A DNA stretch of 19,602 nt from Smittium culicis (GCA_001970855.1 LSSN01000827.1:4387-23988); one strand, 5' to 3'; shown: positions 1 to 9,740, counted from the first letter of the stretch. Made by a program: numbers and translations. Notes: generated from the letters alone by a model not told the origin.

Positions 1-2017
1 CCATGTTTTAAAGCCAATTTAGCAAGTTATTCAGTTTAGACTGTTAGGCTATTAAATTCGGTTCTCAATTAATAGTGAAAGATGCTTAGAGTTTGTAATG
101 TTCGTCTAATCTCGAGCGCGTTAAAAGCATATAATTTTTACATTACCAACGTTGCATTTAAATAATTATTTTGTTAATAGTGCAAGCATTAGGAATATTA
201 ATTGTGTCATAAAATTTAGAAAACGTACGTAGAAAATGAATAATATTAAACATTCATACACAATAGGCATTGTAAATACAAGTTATATTTTATTTTTTAG
301 TTTATTAGGTGCTATGATATTCTAATATGTAGGTATTTAAGTATTTACATATTGAATTAAATCAAGTGTGGCTTCAATAAATGCTTTATTCTTGATGAAA
401 ATGTTTTTTTGTTATAAATAATTTTATTCAATCAAAAAATATTATTCATAGCTAGTATAAATATTATTTTATACTCCTGGAACTAATTAAAAAAATTTAA
501 AAGTAGTATATTCCCATATGAGTATTTTTAAAAGACTCTATTAGCTAATAAAAATAGCCTTGCTAAATCTATTAATATTAAAGAACTGACATAGAACAAT
601 AGAAAAGTTAAATGATAGCAACAATAGTATGGTATTAACCTTTACAGAAAGAGCATATAATTATCAAAATTTTTGATATTGTTTATAGGGAATGAGGCTG
701 AAAATTAAAAAATTGATATAATTAGTCGATAGTACAATTGTTAATGACAATATAATTTAAAAATAAAACTAATGAAGGTTTATTAGTATCGAGGAGATGA
801 AGCATTCATTCTTACACTCAATAAAAACAGGTTCTAAGAGTCTAATTAGACACACCAATGTAAAGAATGTTACAACAATTAAAATTAATAAGTTCTAAGA
901 GGATTAGGTAAAAGGCTAAATATTATATAACAGAAGATAAAAAAAAATATAATAGAGTATCTAGAAAAAATGAAATATGGAGAATGTATAGAAAAAATTT
1001 AAAGAGATAGAATATGAGAAGAATTATTAATTTAGAAAATGTATATAAATGAAGTAAAATCCCAAATTTTATTTCAACATTAATCAGAAATAAACTTATT
1101 TATAATGGTATGAAAAATCACCAAAAATCAACTGCAAAATGATAATAAAAAAATAATCTCTAGCGTTCACTGATTTCATTCAACATCAGCAGCAAATAAA
1201 CATTCAAATGATAAATAAAGCATCACACTGTGGAGTAAGAAATAAACTAATATCAGCTAATCAATCCATGTCAAAATCAAGAAAGAAATTTTTTTAGATA
1301 TATGGGACGCATGTAGATCGAAAAATGTATCATTCATGGACGTACTCAAGAACGGATTCAAAGAAAAAATTTGTGACACATTCTGGGATGGTTAGTAAGG
1401 CGCGATCTGTCTTTATTTCTGGGGCACTTACTGGGTCGTATCTTTGCTTTGATTTCTGCGATGCTAACTTGATTGTTTTCTAGTTCTCTTTCTGGATCGC
1501 TATATGAGCTCTTTTTTGGATTTGAATCTATTATGATTTATTATAAAATTGTGCCACACAAAATTTATACGATTTTGTTTCATATTTCAAGATCGTATCT
1601 AAAATATTTCGGGATATGATTTATGGCTATTAATAATATATTTATGTTTATTGAACCTAATTATTCAATATTGCAGTGTAATCATTATCATTCTTGGCTG
1701 GTAATTATATTTTAAATTAATATATATTATTAAATTTATTGATATATACATTATAACATTTCCTTTTGCTTTTATAGCAAAATGTTACCGATTTACTCGA
1801 TATCATATGTCTTCAGGGAAATTATGAATCCAAGATATATCATTATTATAATATTTTGATTGCCGAAAATTGATTACAATTGTATCAATGTATATACTTT
1901 TTTGATATGAAAAATAAAATTATCTTTATTTTGAAACATGGGTGGATGGCAGCATATGGCTGTAATAAATAAAGAAAATGGCCTTAGATGATTGAAAGTA
2001 TTCAGACCAACTTGAAT
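1..2017. other. AT-rich stretch without a recognisable gene
   Basis: No reading frame of useful length, no RNA gene and no clear repeat is visible here. Composition is strongly A+T, with poly-A/poly-T runs in both strands. The only change in texture is a short, more GC-balanced island at about 1380-1515. Its minus strand is open for roughly 50 codons, but the peptide matches no family I know. I treat the block as intergenic or decayed sequence. Confidence 0.6.
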
Positions 2018-2265
2018 ATGAAATTTGACAACAAAGAATATTGGAGCGTGACAGAATTAGAATATATTAGATTTGTGGTATAAAACTTCATTCGTTTTTT
2101 TGTTAATTGAAAAATGAATTTACTTGATATAACATGGAATAAATGTGCGGAATAATTTGAAGTCAATTAAATAAGTACGACAACGAAAATGGTTCTTGGA
2201 ATGAAATTGAAATAGTATTTCAAGCATTAGAATCTAATAGAAACGAACATTCGTTTAAAGTATAG
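2018..2265 (+). pseudogene. Possible Myb/SANT-like repeat relic, split by an intron
   Basis: An ATG at 2018 opens a 21-codon frame with KFDNKEYWSVTELEYIRFV. It runs into a GTATAA donor-like site at 2078. If 2078-2175 is an intron ending in AAG, translation resumes in phase at 2176 with YDNENGSWNEIEIVF and ends at TAG 2263-2265. Joined, the two tryptophans lie about 19 residues apart with acidic residues after the first, as in the first half of a Myb/SANT helix-turn-helix repeat. The TAG falls close to where a third aromatic residue would be expected, which would fit decay. No longer gene can be assembled on either side. This is a pattern-based guess; it could also be chance in AT-rich sequence. 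Confidence 0.3.
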
Positions 2266-2282
2266 AAAAGTATAGAAATTAA

Positions 2283-3380
2283 GAATGTAATAGATATGAT
2301 AATAGTAGAGGTGGTGGAGGAAGATAAAAAATGACGGCGAGCAATACGATGAGCGCAAGGAATGATAGGGGTAAGTTGGGATTTGTAAGAAAGTATAATA
2401 TATTGTGGTGTGGAAACAGTGATGAATTTAGTGATAGAAGATGAAATGTGGCCAATGATGAAGCAGGTACTTATGCCGATGCGCTTGCAGATAGTAATTT
2501 GAGTATGGAGGGTGATTTTGGTGAAGTGGGAATTGCAGGATAGATACAGGGGATGTAGACGATATTTAGGTAGTAGCTGATGGTGTTATTAGTAATGAAG
2601 AGAAAATCGAAGGAGGTGGTGATGGTGATGGAGGGGGAGGGGAGGTGGGGAGGATTGTGAGGTGAGAACAGAGGATTGGTTCGAGACGGAGGGGAGGTGA
2701 AGACGGAGAAAGAGGAGAGGATGTAGGAAAGGAAAGAGAGGTTGATCCGGAGGGTGAGGTATGTGCGAGGGTCAGGGTAAGGTGGGGATTAAAGGATCAG
2801 TAAGGGACGATTAGTAAGATGGATGCGAGTTTCAGGTGGTGGCGAGGGTGAGGTGAGGGCGGAGAGAAAGGTGTGGACGGATAGGTAGGCCTAAACGGAG
2901 GAAAATATTAAACGGATTGAGTGTTGGGGACTGAGATGAAGATGGGTGAGGTTGATACGAAGGGTAAGGTATGGGTGTCAGTGAGGAAGAGGGCGAGGTG
3001 CGGATGGAGGTTTAGTTGAAAACGGTGGATGTAGTTGGTGCGAGGGCGAGGTGAGGATGAAGAGGAAGGTGGGGTCAGATGAGGCGCATGGAAGGAGGAG
3101 CATTTATTGATGAAAACGATGATGGATTCACGTTTGGTGTTGTGATAGGAAGAAAGATGTGGATGAAGAAGTATTTGGGGGTGTATTAGGTGTTGTAGGT
3201 GATTACACCTTAGGGAGTCTTAGATAGTCGTAGGGATATAGGAAGAAGTGGAGGTGTAATTACTTGAAGATGTAGGAATAAGTGAGGGCGTAGGGAAAAG
3301 GGGTGAGGGAGGGGGTGTTGGGGGATGTAGTTGAAATGAGCCCAAAGTAGCGGGAGATGTGTTGTTTGAATGGGTTTTGT
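2283..3380. repeat. Purine-rich low-complexity tract with a diverged tandem duplication of about 200 bp
   Basis: The + strand is strikingly G+A rich (gaggtg, gatgga and aggtgg motifs), unlike the AT-rich sequence on both sides. A block starting GAGGTTGAT at 2738 recurs, diverged, at 2948. A second anchor, GCGAGGGYGAGGTGAGG, occurs at 2842 and 3040. The unit is therefore about 200 bp, present at least twice. The complementary strand is C/T rich and is open from 3219 down to 2911 (103 codons), with a further 40-odd open codons above the stop at 3220-3222. That frame encodes a Pro/Ser/Thr/His-rich peptide with no family signature. A pyrimidine-rich strand has few stops by chance, so I do not call a gene. 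Confidence 0.5.
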
Positions 3381-5024
3381 CGATGAGATGAATAAGATAT
3401 GATAATGATTATTACGATAGAATAAGCTTTATCATTTTTTTTCTCAATATACTGGCCTCGGTTATGAATAAAATTACATTATAGTTTTTTTTTCTGCACA
3501 AAGTCATATTTGATGGTGGTTTTGGTTTTTGAGAGGTTTGAGCCTGTTACTATATTAAATTAAGGCTCTTGTCATATTGATAGTTTGAATCGTTGATTTT
3601 ATAGAATATACAATTCGTCGAGTTAATATTATTGATGTGGTTTTCTTTTCTTTTTCATTTTTTGCAACATAGTTTTGCATGCGATGAATAAGATTGTTAA
3701 CTTGTTAAGGAGTTTTAGTAGCTCATTAATTTAATTTTTTATGGATCAATTATTCATTATCTTCGCTTGGTTTTTTTTAATTTGAACGATTGAGTTTTCT
3801 TTAATCTATTAATTTTGAATAAAAATTTTGTTTATTTTATTAAATCGATTACTTTGATCAAATTTTTGCACAATATTGATTTATCTTATAATTAATTTTT
3901 TATCCCAATATGGAAAATTTCGGTGATAGTTTTACTTGTTAATTTCTATTGATAAAATTATCCAAACTACTTGGTTTCATTATTTTTTTCGTTTATCGTT
4001 ATTATTTTTCTTTCCTATTCTCTTATTTCCTATTATATATTTCATTTGATGATTATATTTATGTATTTATTTATAATTTATAATTAGTTTAAATGCTAAA
4101 GAATAATATTTTTATTTGATTTAATATTCACTTTATGAAATTAATATGAGCCTTAGTTATATTTTAATTAGTTCACTGGATATATTTTTTTTATTTATCA
4201 ATATTTAATTCGCTAGTCATCATGTATAATTAATTTTCTCCAAAACATGTTCAATTTTAATAAATAAAAAGCACAGTTTAAAATATTTAATGATTAAATA
4301 AATACAATTATTTAAAACAAAATTTATTTGAATTTTTGATGTTTTTAAACTCGAAATTCATGAAATTTGACACTTTTAATCTCAAAATTTAACACTTATA
4401 AATAATTTTTATTCTCCTGTTTAATTGAAATTAGTTTTTATATTATTTTACACTTTTAGCTTTTCTATTTAGTTTTTATTCAATAATTAGAAAAATATCG
4501 AGAGATATGAGTAATAACCAAATAAAAAATCTTGTGCTGAAGGTTTTTTATTTTTTGATTTATTTTATAAGTTTAGACTATTATAGTGATTAAATGCCTA
4601 AAAAAAATATTGCTAATTCTTTTTAGTTTAAATATTTATATTAGATTTTTTTTAATATATAATGATTACATAATTCTAAAAATATTCGTATGTATTTTTA
4701 TAAAAATATCAATATACCTATAACACTTTATTGAAATTTTGGTAATTTTCAATACTCTTTACCGTAATTTTATTAGGGATTAATACTTTTTTTTTGTATA
4801 TAGAAAGTTAATTAATCAAAGCGATTATCTAAAGCCTGAGAAATAGACTAATAAATAATTACATTATTTCCGTTTAAATTGTATGTTTTTTAATTTGATT
4901 TAATCTCTTTTAACTATTTTTATTGCTAAATTGTTTAATTATTAGTTTTAAAATAAATACCATATTATCCGTTATTTAATCTGATTTAATATTAAAATTA
5001 AAAAAATCAAGCTCTCTATTTTAC
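3381..5024. other. AT-rich stretch without a recognisable gene
   Basis: Long T-rich and A-rich runs, no open frame of note, and no structured repeat seen. It ends exactly where the first DIRS-like element begins at 5025. Confidence 0.6.
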
Positions 5025-5205
5025 ATTATACGTCATTGGATGGATTCATATTAAGTGTTATCATCTTTATTAATAAATCATCGAAAACTACCAATAAAAT
5101 TAAAATAAAAAAGAAAGAAAAGAAATTCGTTTTATTTTTTACGTTATTATTTCTATAGCACGCATTCTCGATAACCTTATAATCTTTTCTTTCGCAAAGG
5201 TACTC
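5025..5205. repeat. Left inverted terminal repeat of element 1
   Basis: ATTATACGTCATTGGATGG begins the element. The following segment, GATGGATTCATATTAAGTG plus TTATCATCTT, reappears inverted at the right end (about 9232-9264). The first 31 bp reappear inverted in the ICR at 9095-9125. A later piece, TTCGCAAAGGTA (about 5191-5202), also matches the right repeat, where it directly follows TTATCATCTT. The left copy therefore has about 120-130 bp that the right copy lacks. Read antisense, this repeat encodes the peptide tail LNMNPSNDV, identical to the end of the recombinase, because the ICR is its complement. Confidence 0.8.
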
Positions 5206-5255
5206 TACTAGCAATAATTAGGATTTTCAATTTAAAAATTTAATTTCATTCTATA

Positions 5256-6017
5256 ATGAGCTCAGAAATACTAATCTCAGAAGCGGTATTCGCAAACATT
5301 CTTAACGCGATTAACGACCTAACTTCCAAGGCTGATAATCTGACCGTGGGCAAGACAGCAAAGCCGCCGTCACAGAACGATCAGCATAAATCAGTTAGTA
5401 GCCAGGCGACAGTTACTAACGATAACCCAGAACTGGAGAGTCTTATTCCATAAATATCAGAAGACTTTTAGAGAACGATGCACACCATCAAAGAGAAAAA
5501 TGAGGCAATCTATGAATGCCGTAAGAGCGGCTAGGTCTGCTACAGCCCTTCCACGATTAACGAAGCAGCTCATGGTTCAGTTAAGAAGGCGGACACAGCA
5601 TTCTACGCAATTCGAGTCGCACTGGCAAATGTAACGCGTCTGATTGACCATTTTATCAATATGATGCTTCATTCGAATCCAATACTGACTATAGATGATC
5701 CGGTTTTTGATGTGTTAAACACAATTAGATGCATAATGGGAAACGTAGCATCTATGGAAACTCTGGCTAGATTTGACAACTTGCACAGCGGAATTTTATT
5801 GACAGGAAAATGTGAACGAGTATTGGAATCCGACGTTAAGCCGCTAATGGATAACGAAAAATTTGAAACTCAACTAGAAGCGATCAAACCTACCAAGCGC
5901 GCTAGAGTTAGGAGACCCTTTCGCAGGCACCAGCAGATTGAGGGGCGCCCGATCCCTGCCAGATCCATTTCTTCAACGGCGCCGAATACAATCTGCAGCG
6001 ACAATATCGGCTCCTAA
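5256..6017 (+). pseudogene. Gag-like ORF1 of element 1, with internal stops
   Basis: One frame runs from ATG 5256 to TAA 6015-6017 (about 253 codons), interrupted at 5451-5453 (TAA), 5469-5471 (TAG) and 5532-5534 (TAG) but with no frameshift. The N-terminal part is helical and polar (SEAVFANILNAINDLTSKAD). The central part (DPVFDVLNTIRCIMGNVASM) resembles the helical core of DIRS structural proteins. The C-terminal part is basic (KPTKRARVRRPFRR), as expected for nucleic-acid binding. Position upstream of the RT is the main reason for the Gag call; sequence identity with known Gag is weak. The terminal TAA may be the genuine end of Gag, since the same frame continues into the RT. Confidence 0.6.
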
Positions 6018-6095
6018 TTTCTCCCGTGGGGGGTTTCAGAAGAGAGCCAGTGTCAGAGGTCGAGGAAGCCAGTAATATATTCAACCGCTATTCCA

Positions 6096-7928
6096 GTGGG
6101 AGGGCGCCTCTCGATGTTAAGGCGAGCCTGGGCAAAGCTCACGGACAATCGGTGGGTCCGGAATATCCTGGAGAAGGGTTTCCAAATACCTTTCAATAAA
6201 TTGGAACCAAACAGCAAGGATTACGAGGAGAACTGACAAAGTCTTTTCGTAGAGGCGGGCCAAGCTTGGGCGAAATTCAGTCACCCAAGTATGGCGCGAC
6301 TCCACAAAAAGACTTTATCTGTTCTACGAAAAATCCAGTGTCCCCAAAAAGTGATGCTGAAGAGAACACCCCCACTAAAATCGCATCCTCTGCGATACAA
6401 GCGGAAGCTCAGCCGCGAGGTCCACTAGACCCTGACGGAAAAGGTGGCATCCCTATTAACATATAAGACCATAGAGGAGGTGGAGAATTCCATTCTAGGA
6501 TTCTACAGCAATTTATCCTGCATTCCAAATGCGGGAGAGCTACGACCTGTATTGGATCTAAGGAAACTGAATCAGCGTCTCGAGGAAAGAAACTTGATGA
6601 TGGAATCCCTGCAATCAATCTGAAAGATAATCATGATAAAGGATTATATGACGTCCCTGGATTTGAAGGACTAATTCCTGAATATTCTAATCAAGAAGTC
6701 GTGCAGAAAATACTTGCGGTTTTGTTGGAATGTACGAGGCTACCAGTTCCGTGTTCTACCGTTCGGTATTTCGCTGAGTCCTCATACATTCACGAAAATC
6801 CTGCGTCCAGTTCTGAACTGGGCACGGATTCAGAAAATCAGGGTATCAGCATACTTGGACGACCTGATAATAGTAGGAGAATCGATAGAAGTATGCATGA
6901 TACACACAGGGCTTATACATTCGAAGCTTACCGAGCTGGGATACTTGATAAACACTGTCTAGTCAGAGCTGATCCCCTCTCAGAGAATCATACACCTTGG
7001 TATGACCATAGACAGAAGGAAGATGTCCTTGAAAGTTCCAACATCAAAGATCCGCTACCTACTACGAGAAGCAGAAAAACTAATAAGCGCTGGGAAGACG
7101 TCGCTCAGATGCTTAGCGAGCTTTATCGGAAAGGCACAAGCGATGTCGGTGGCGCTATTACCGGGAAGATTAATGCTGCGCTGACTGCTGGAGCTGAAGA
7201 ACAATTACTGGTTGAAAAATGCTTCATGGACATCGATGGTGATCCTATCAGACGAAGCAATTCAGAATCTACTATTCTGGAGGGACCATTTGAAGAAATG
7301 GAATGGTCTGTCTTTCGTGCCTGAAACCCCAGAAATCGAGATATTCACAGATGCGAGCGATACTGCCTGGGATATCGTCATTGGCCACAAGAGCTATTCT
7401 GGTTTATGGAAAAGATCAGAGGCAACACTTCAAATCAACTGCAAAGAGCTACTCGCCGTTCTAATTGCATTCAAACTGAAAGAAGCGGTGGGCCGGTCGG
7501 CTCTGATCTACTCAGAAAATACTACCACCCTAGCATACGTAAGGAAATTCGGTGGAACTACCTCACTCAAACTTCTCAACATAGCGGAAAGCCTATGGGA
7601 GCATTGCCTGAAGACGAATACCAGGCCTCAAGTAACGTATGTCCCGTCAGTTCTAAACTCGGCGGATGCACCGAGCCTCTTAACTGTAATGACAAAATGG
7701 TCACTTTCGATCAGGACATTTTATCAATTGGAAAAGAGGTATGGAAAGCACGACGTGGACCTCTTTGCATCAGCGATCAACAAAAAGATACCAAAATATT
7801 ACATCTGGTACCCGGACCGTCAATCTATATGCCAGAACGCGCTGCGACACAACTGGGCAGGTTGGAAGAACCCTTACTACTGCCCTACCTGGAACCTTAT
7901 TGCACAGATAGTCCAGAAGGCGAGATGA
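6096..7928 (+). pseudogene. Reverse transcriptase-RNase H of element 1, with internal stops
   Basis: Copies the element RNA into DNA and degrades the RNA strand. The frame opens with VGGRLS and then LRRAWAKLTDNRWV, the usual lead-in of DIRS RTs. It continues with RPVLDLRKLNQ (fingers), VLPFGISLSPHTF, and the catalytic AYLDDLII, with YLDD at 6852-6863. The thumb/connection contains LRCLASFIGKAQ. The RNase H domain starts near 7330 with FTDAS (Asp), CKELLAVL (Glu), YSENTTTLAYVRK and LNSADAPSL. At the third acidic site SEN replaces the usual SDN/TDN (Asp to Glu). In-frame stops lie at 6234, 6426, 6621, 6672, 6960 and 7182; TGA 7926-7928 ends it. There is no frameshift, and Gag and RT lie in the same frame. 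Inactive as read unless stops are suppressed. Confidence 0.88.
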
Positions 7929-8119
7929 GAGCGGATAACAATGACTGTAATTACACCCGCATAGACGTTGGCGATTTGGTTTCCGGATATGTTAGAACTA
8001 TCAATTTCACAGCCACAAACTCGACAAGCAACCGAGGTAGTCCCCGATCCGAAAAGCGGAAAGTCCCCGCTCACCAAGAACAGGGACTGCACTCTAATGG
8101 CATGGAGAATCAGCGGAGC

Positions 8120-9124
8120 GCCCTCAAGGACAAAGGTGTCTCCAACACTGCAATCGAACTTATCTTTAATAGTCAACGGTCAGTTAGGAAAAGATCGACA
8201 TACTACCCAATCCAGCAAAAATATAAGGACTGGCACAGAAGACGATACAAGGACTCTGCAATATCAGTAATGAGCGTAGTAAATTATCTGGCAGAGATAT
8301 ATACCTAATCGAAGCTGAGCGTAAATACAAGCAAAATGTATAAATCAGCTATCTGTCAGTTGGCCCCCAATCCGCAGTCAATTAGTGAAAACGACTGCAT
8401 GCGAAGATTAATAATAGCTCTGCAAGAAACGAGTATAACTAGTTTCATTAGGCCTTCTATGGATATATCACCGATCATAGAATACTTCAGAGAAATAGGT
8501 GATAACGAACAACTAAACATCAAGAGCGTAACCATTAAAACATGCTGGTTGCTGGCAGTATGTGGTTTTATGCGCGCGAGCGATATACCCCGCATTGACG
8601 ACGCACAGACCACCACTATTGACGGAACGCTAAAGCTGGTCATCGTAGCACCAAAAGAGGAACGCAAGGGCGGCCCAAACATTAGGCCTTGTGAAATCAG
8701 CTGCCACTCTGATAAACTTCTATGCCCTGTCGAAGCATATAAGGTATATCGATCAAGGGTTTCAAAAGATTTGTCACCAACCCCGCACATTAACGACAAC
8801 AAGATTATAGTTAATAGGCTATTCCGGTATATTAATGACTTCAACAAACCATTTTCAGTCAATAGTATAACTAGGAATATACACAATATTTCATATATGA
8901 TTGCACGACCACCAAATACACCTACCCCGAAGGCGAGAGCTATTGGCGCAACCATAGCGGCAAACGCAGAAATCCCCTCCGACTCAATCGTCGCTCAAGC
9001 ATTCTGGTCAAATTATGAAATATTTGATAGTTATTATCGCTTGTCTCGCACTGCGTCAACCAACATCACACAAGCGATAATTCCTCTGGAGTCACTTAAT
9101 ATGAACCCATCCAATGACGTATAA
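8120..9124 (+). pseudogene. Tyrosine recombinase of element 1, one internal stop
   Basis: Expected to integrate the circular DNA copy by site-specific strand exchange. The N-terminal SAM-like part begins near ALKDKGVSNTAIELIF (8120). It is cut by TAA 8306-8308, after which an intact 262-codon frame runs from ATG 8336. In that frame the first catalytic Arg lies in CGFMRASDIPRID (residue 80). The second is in KARAIGATIAANAEIP (Arg 201). The His/Trp position is AFWSN (Trp 224). The nucleophile is in FDSYYRLSR (Tyr 233 or 234). All key residues of the family are therefore present after the single stop. The terminal residues LNMNPSNDV are encoded by the ICR, and the stop codon TAA 9122-9124 sits inside the ATAAT recombination core. 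It lies in a different frame from the RT, whose end lies upstream. Confidence 0.88.
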
Positions 9125-9191
9125 TATAAAGTTAATTTAGTCTTTGACGACTATTAACTATTACTATACCAATGATGGATTCATATTAAGT
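9091..9191. repeat. Internal complementary region (ICR) of element 1
   Basis: Positions 9095-9125 are complementary to the first 31 bp of the left end. Positions 9121-9191 are complementary to the last 71 bp of the element (9243-9313), with about four mismatches. The two parts overlap in ATAAT 9121-9125, the complement of ATTAT. In the DIRS replication model the ICR is the template on which the two cDNA ends are joined before circle closure. The first part doubles as the last codons of the recombinase gene. Confidence 0.85.
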
Positions 9192-9231
9192 CCCACCCAC
9201 TCAATTCCCATTTATGTTATACCTTTGCGAA

Positions 9232-9313
9232 AAGATGATAACACTTAATATGAATCCATCATTAGTATAATAATAGTTAATAGTCGTCTAAGACTAAACT
9301 AACTTTATATTAT
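9232..9313. repeat. Right inverted terminal repeat of element 1
   Basis: Read on the minus strand it contains GATGGATTCATATTAAGTG followed by TTATCATCTT and TTCGCAAAGGTA, matching the left repeat in inverted orientation. It then extends outward by about 40 bp that the left end lacks but the ICR contains. It finishes at ATTAT 9309-9313. Unequal outer extensions of the two repeats are typical of DIRS elements. Confidence 0.8.
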
Positions 9314-9605
9314 GATCATATGCGAATTTTCAGATAAAATTATTTATTACTTAATCTCCATTTAATTTTTGAAATCATTCCAAGATACTAAATACTTTAA
9401 CCCCTAAAAAAATTTTTTCAAAAATTCCTAAATATACGGAGTTTCCTTATCTGAAATTGAAAATTCAAGAAAATTCTAGAAATTTCAAATTCAGTACCAA
9501 AATTTCTTTGAAAAAGTAAGGGTTAAAAGATTGAAAAGAATTTTTAAAACAAAAAAATCAACATAAAAGTATATAAACCGTCTTTTTTTCTAGTTTTCTT
9601 GTATT
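9314..9605. repeat. 3'-side inverted terminal repeat of element 2
   Basis: Shared features with the reverse complement of 13835-14109, in order: TCAGATAMAA, TTTATTACYTAATCT, AGATACTAAATACTTTAACCC, CAAAAATTCCTAAAT, CTGAAATTGAAAATTCA, AAATTTCTTTGAAAAA, TAAAAGTATATAAMCCGTCT. The arms differ by many substitutions and a few short indels, with an extra block near 9448-9485. The length and order of shared words make chance unlikely. Confidence 0.75.
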
Positions 9606-9656
9606 CGTTACATTAGTTTGAGCTATGACATGGCTGAACTGTGAAGGACAAAAGGA

Positions 9657-9740
9657 ATCTGAAAATTTACATAATAAAATTATGTTTTCATTTTATTCAA
9701 CTAACATATTATTATGATTCATTGGTCAGATACAGTTATG
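9657..9740. repeat. Probable internal complementary region of element 2
   Basis: ATCTGAAAATTTACATAAT (about 9658-9676) resembles the complement of the outer left end (ATCTGAAAATTCGCATATG). ATTATTATGATTCATTGGTCAGATAC (about 9709-9734) resembles the minus-strand reading of the outer right end, ATTATCATACATATTGTCAGATAC. The block lies just beyond the recombinase C-terminal codons, as in element 1. The match is imperfect and interrupted, so this is a likely rather than certain call. Confidence 0.45.

Larger units (their letters stand above)
5025..9313 (+). mobile_element. DIRS-like tyrosine-recombinase retrotransposon, element 1, about 4.3 kb, inactive
   Basis: The order Gag-like, RT-RNase H, tyrosine recombinase, with inverted terminal repeats and an internal complementary region, defines the DIRS order of retroelements. 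These use a recombinase instead of an integrase or endonuclease and make no target duplication. The ends are set by three matching junctions. The left end reads ...tttac-ATTAT-acgtcattgg. The right end reads ...ctttat-ATTAT-gatcat. The ICR, read on the minus strand, joins them as ...ctttat-ATTAT-acgtcattgg. The ICR thus has the sequence expected of a circle junction between the two ends. Coding capacity is broken by in-frame stops, so the copy is not autonomous as read. Confidence 0.88.

Noticed and set aside
1358..1513. About 50 open codons on the minus strand in a GC-balanced island
   Set aside because: No ATG in a sensible place, no splice partner and no recognisable domain.
5026..5214. 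62-codon minus frame with a hydrophobic segment at the left end of element 1
   Set aside because: It exists because the left terminal repeat is complementary to the recombinase 3' end; the hydrophobic part comes from an A/T-rich tract.
6701..7324. 207-codon + frame over the RT
   Set aside because: It begins at a GTG and overlaps the real RT frame carrying YLDD; its own translation shows no domain.
5256..7928. Alternative genetic code or programmed readthrough to explain the in-frame stops
   Set aside because: TAA, TAG and TGA all occur inside the frame, while the host genes here terminate normally and need no reassignment.
7406..8308. 300-codon open frame overlapping the RNase H region on +
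   Set aside because: Up to about 8100 it is a shadow of the RT-RNase H frame. Only its last part (from about 8120) belongs to a real protein, the recombinase N-terminus.
8356..8955. 199-codon minus-strand frame opposite the recombinase
   Set aside because: Antisense shadow of a conserved coding region; the + frame has all recombinase motifs.
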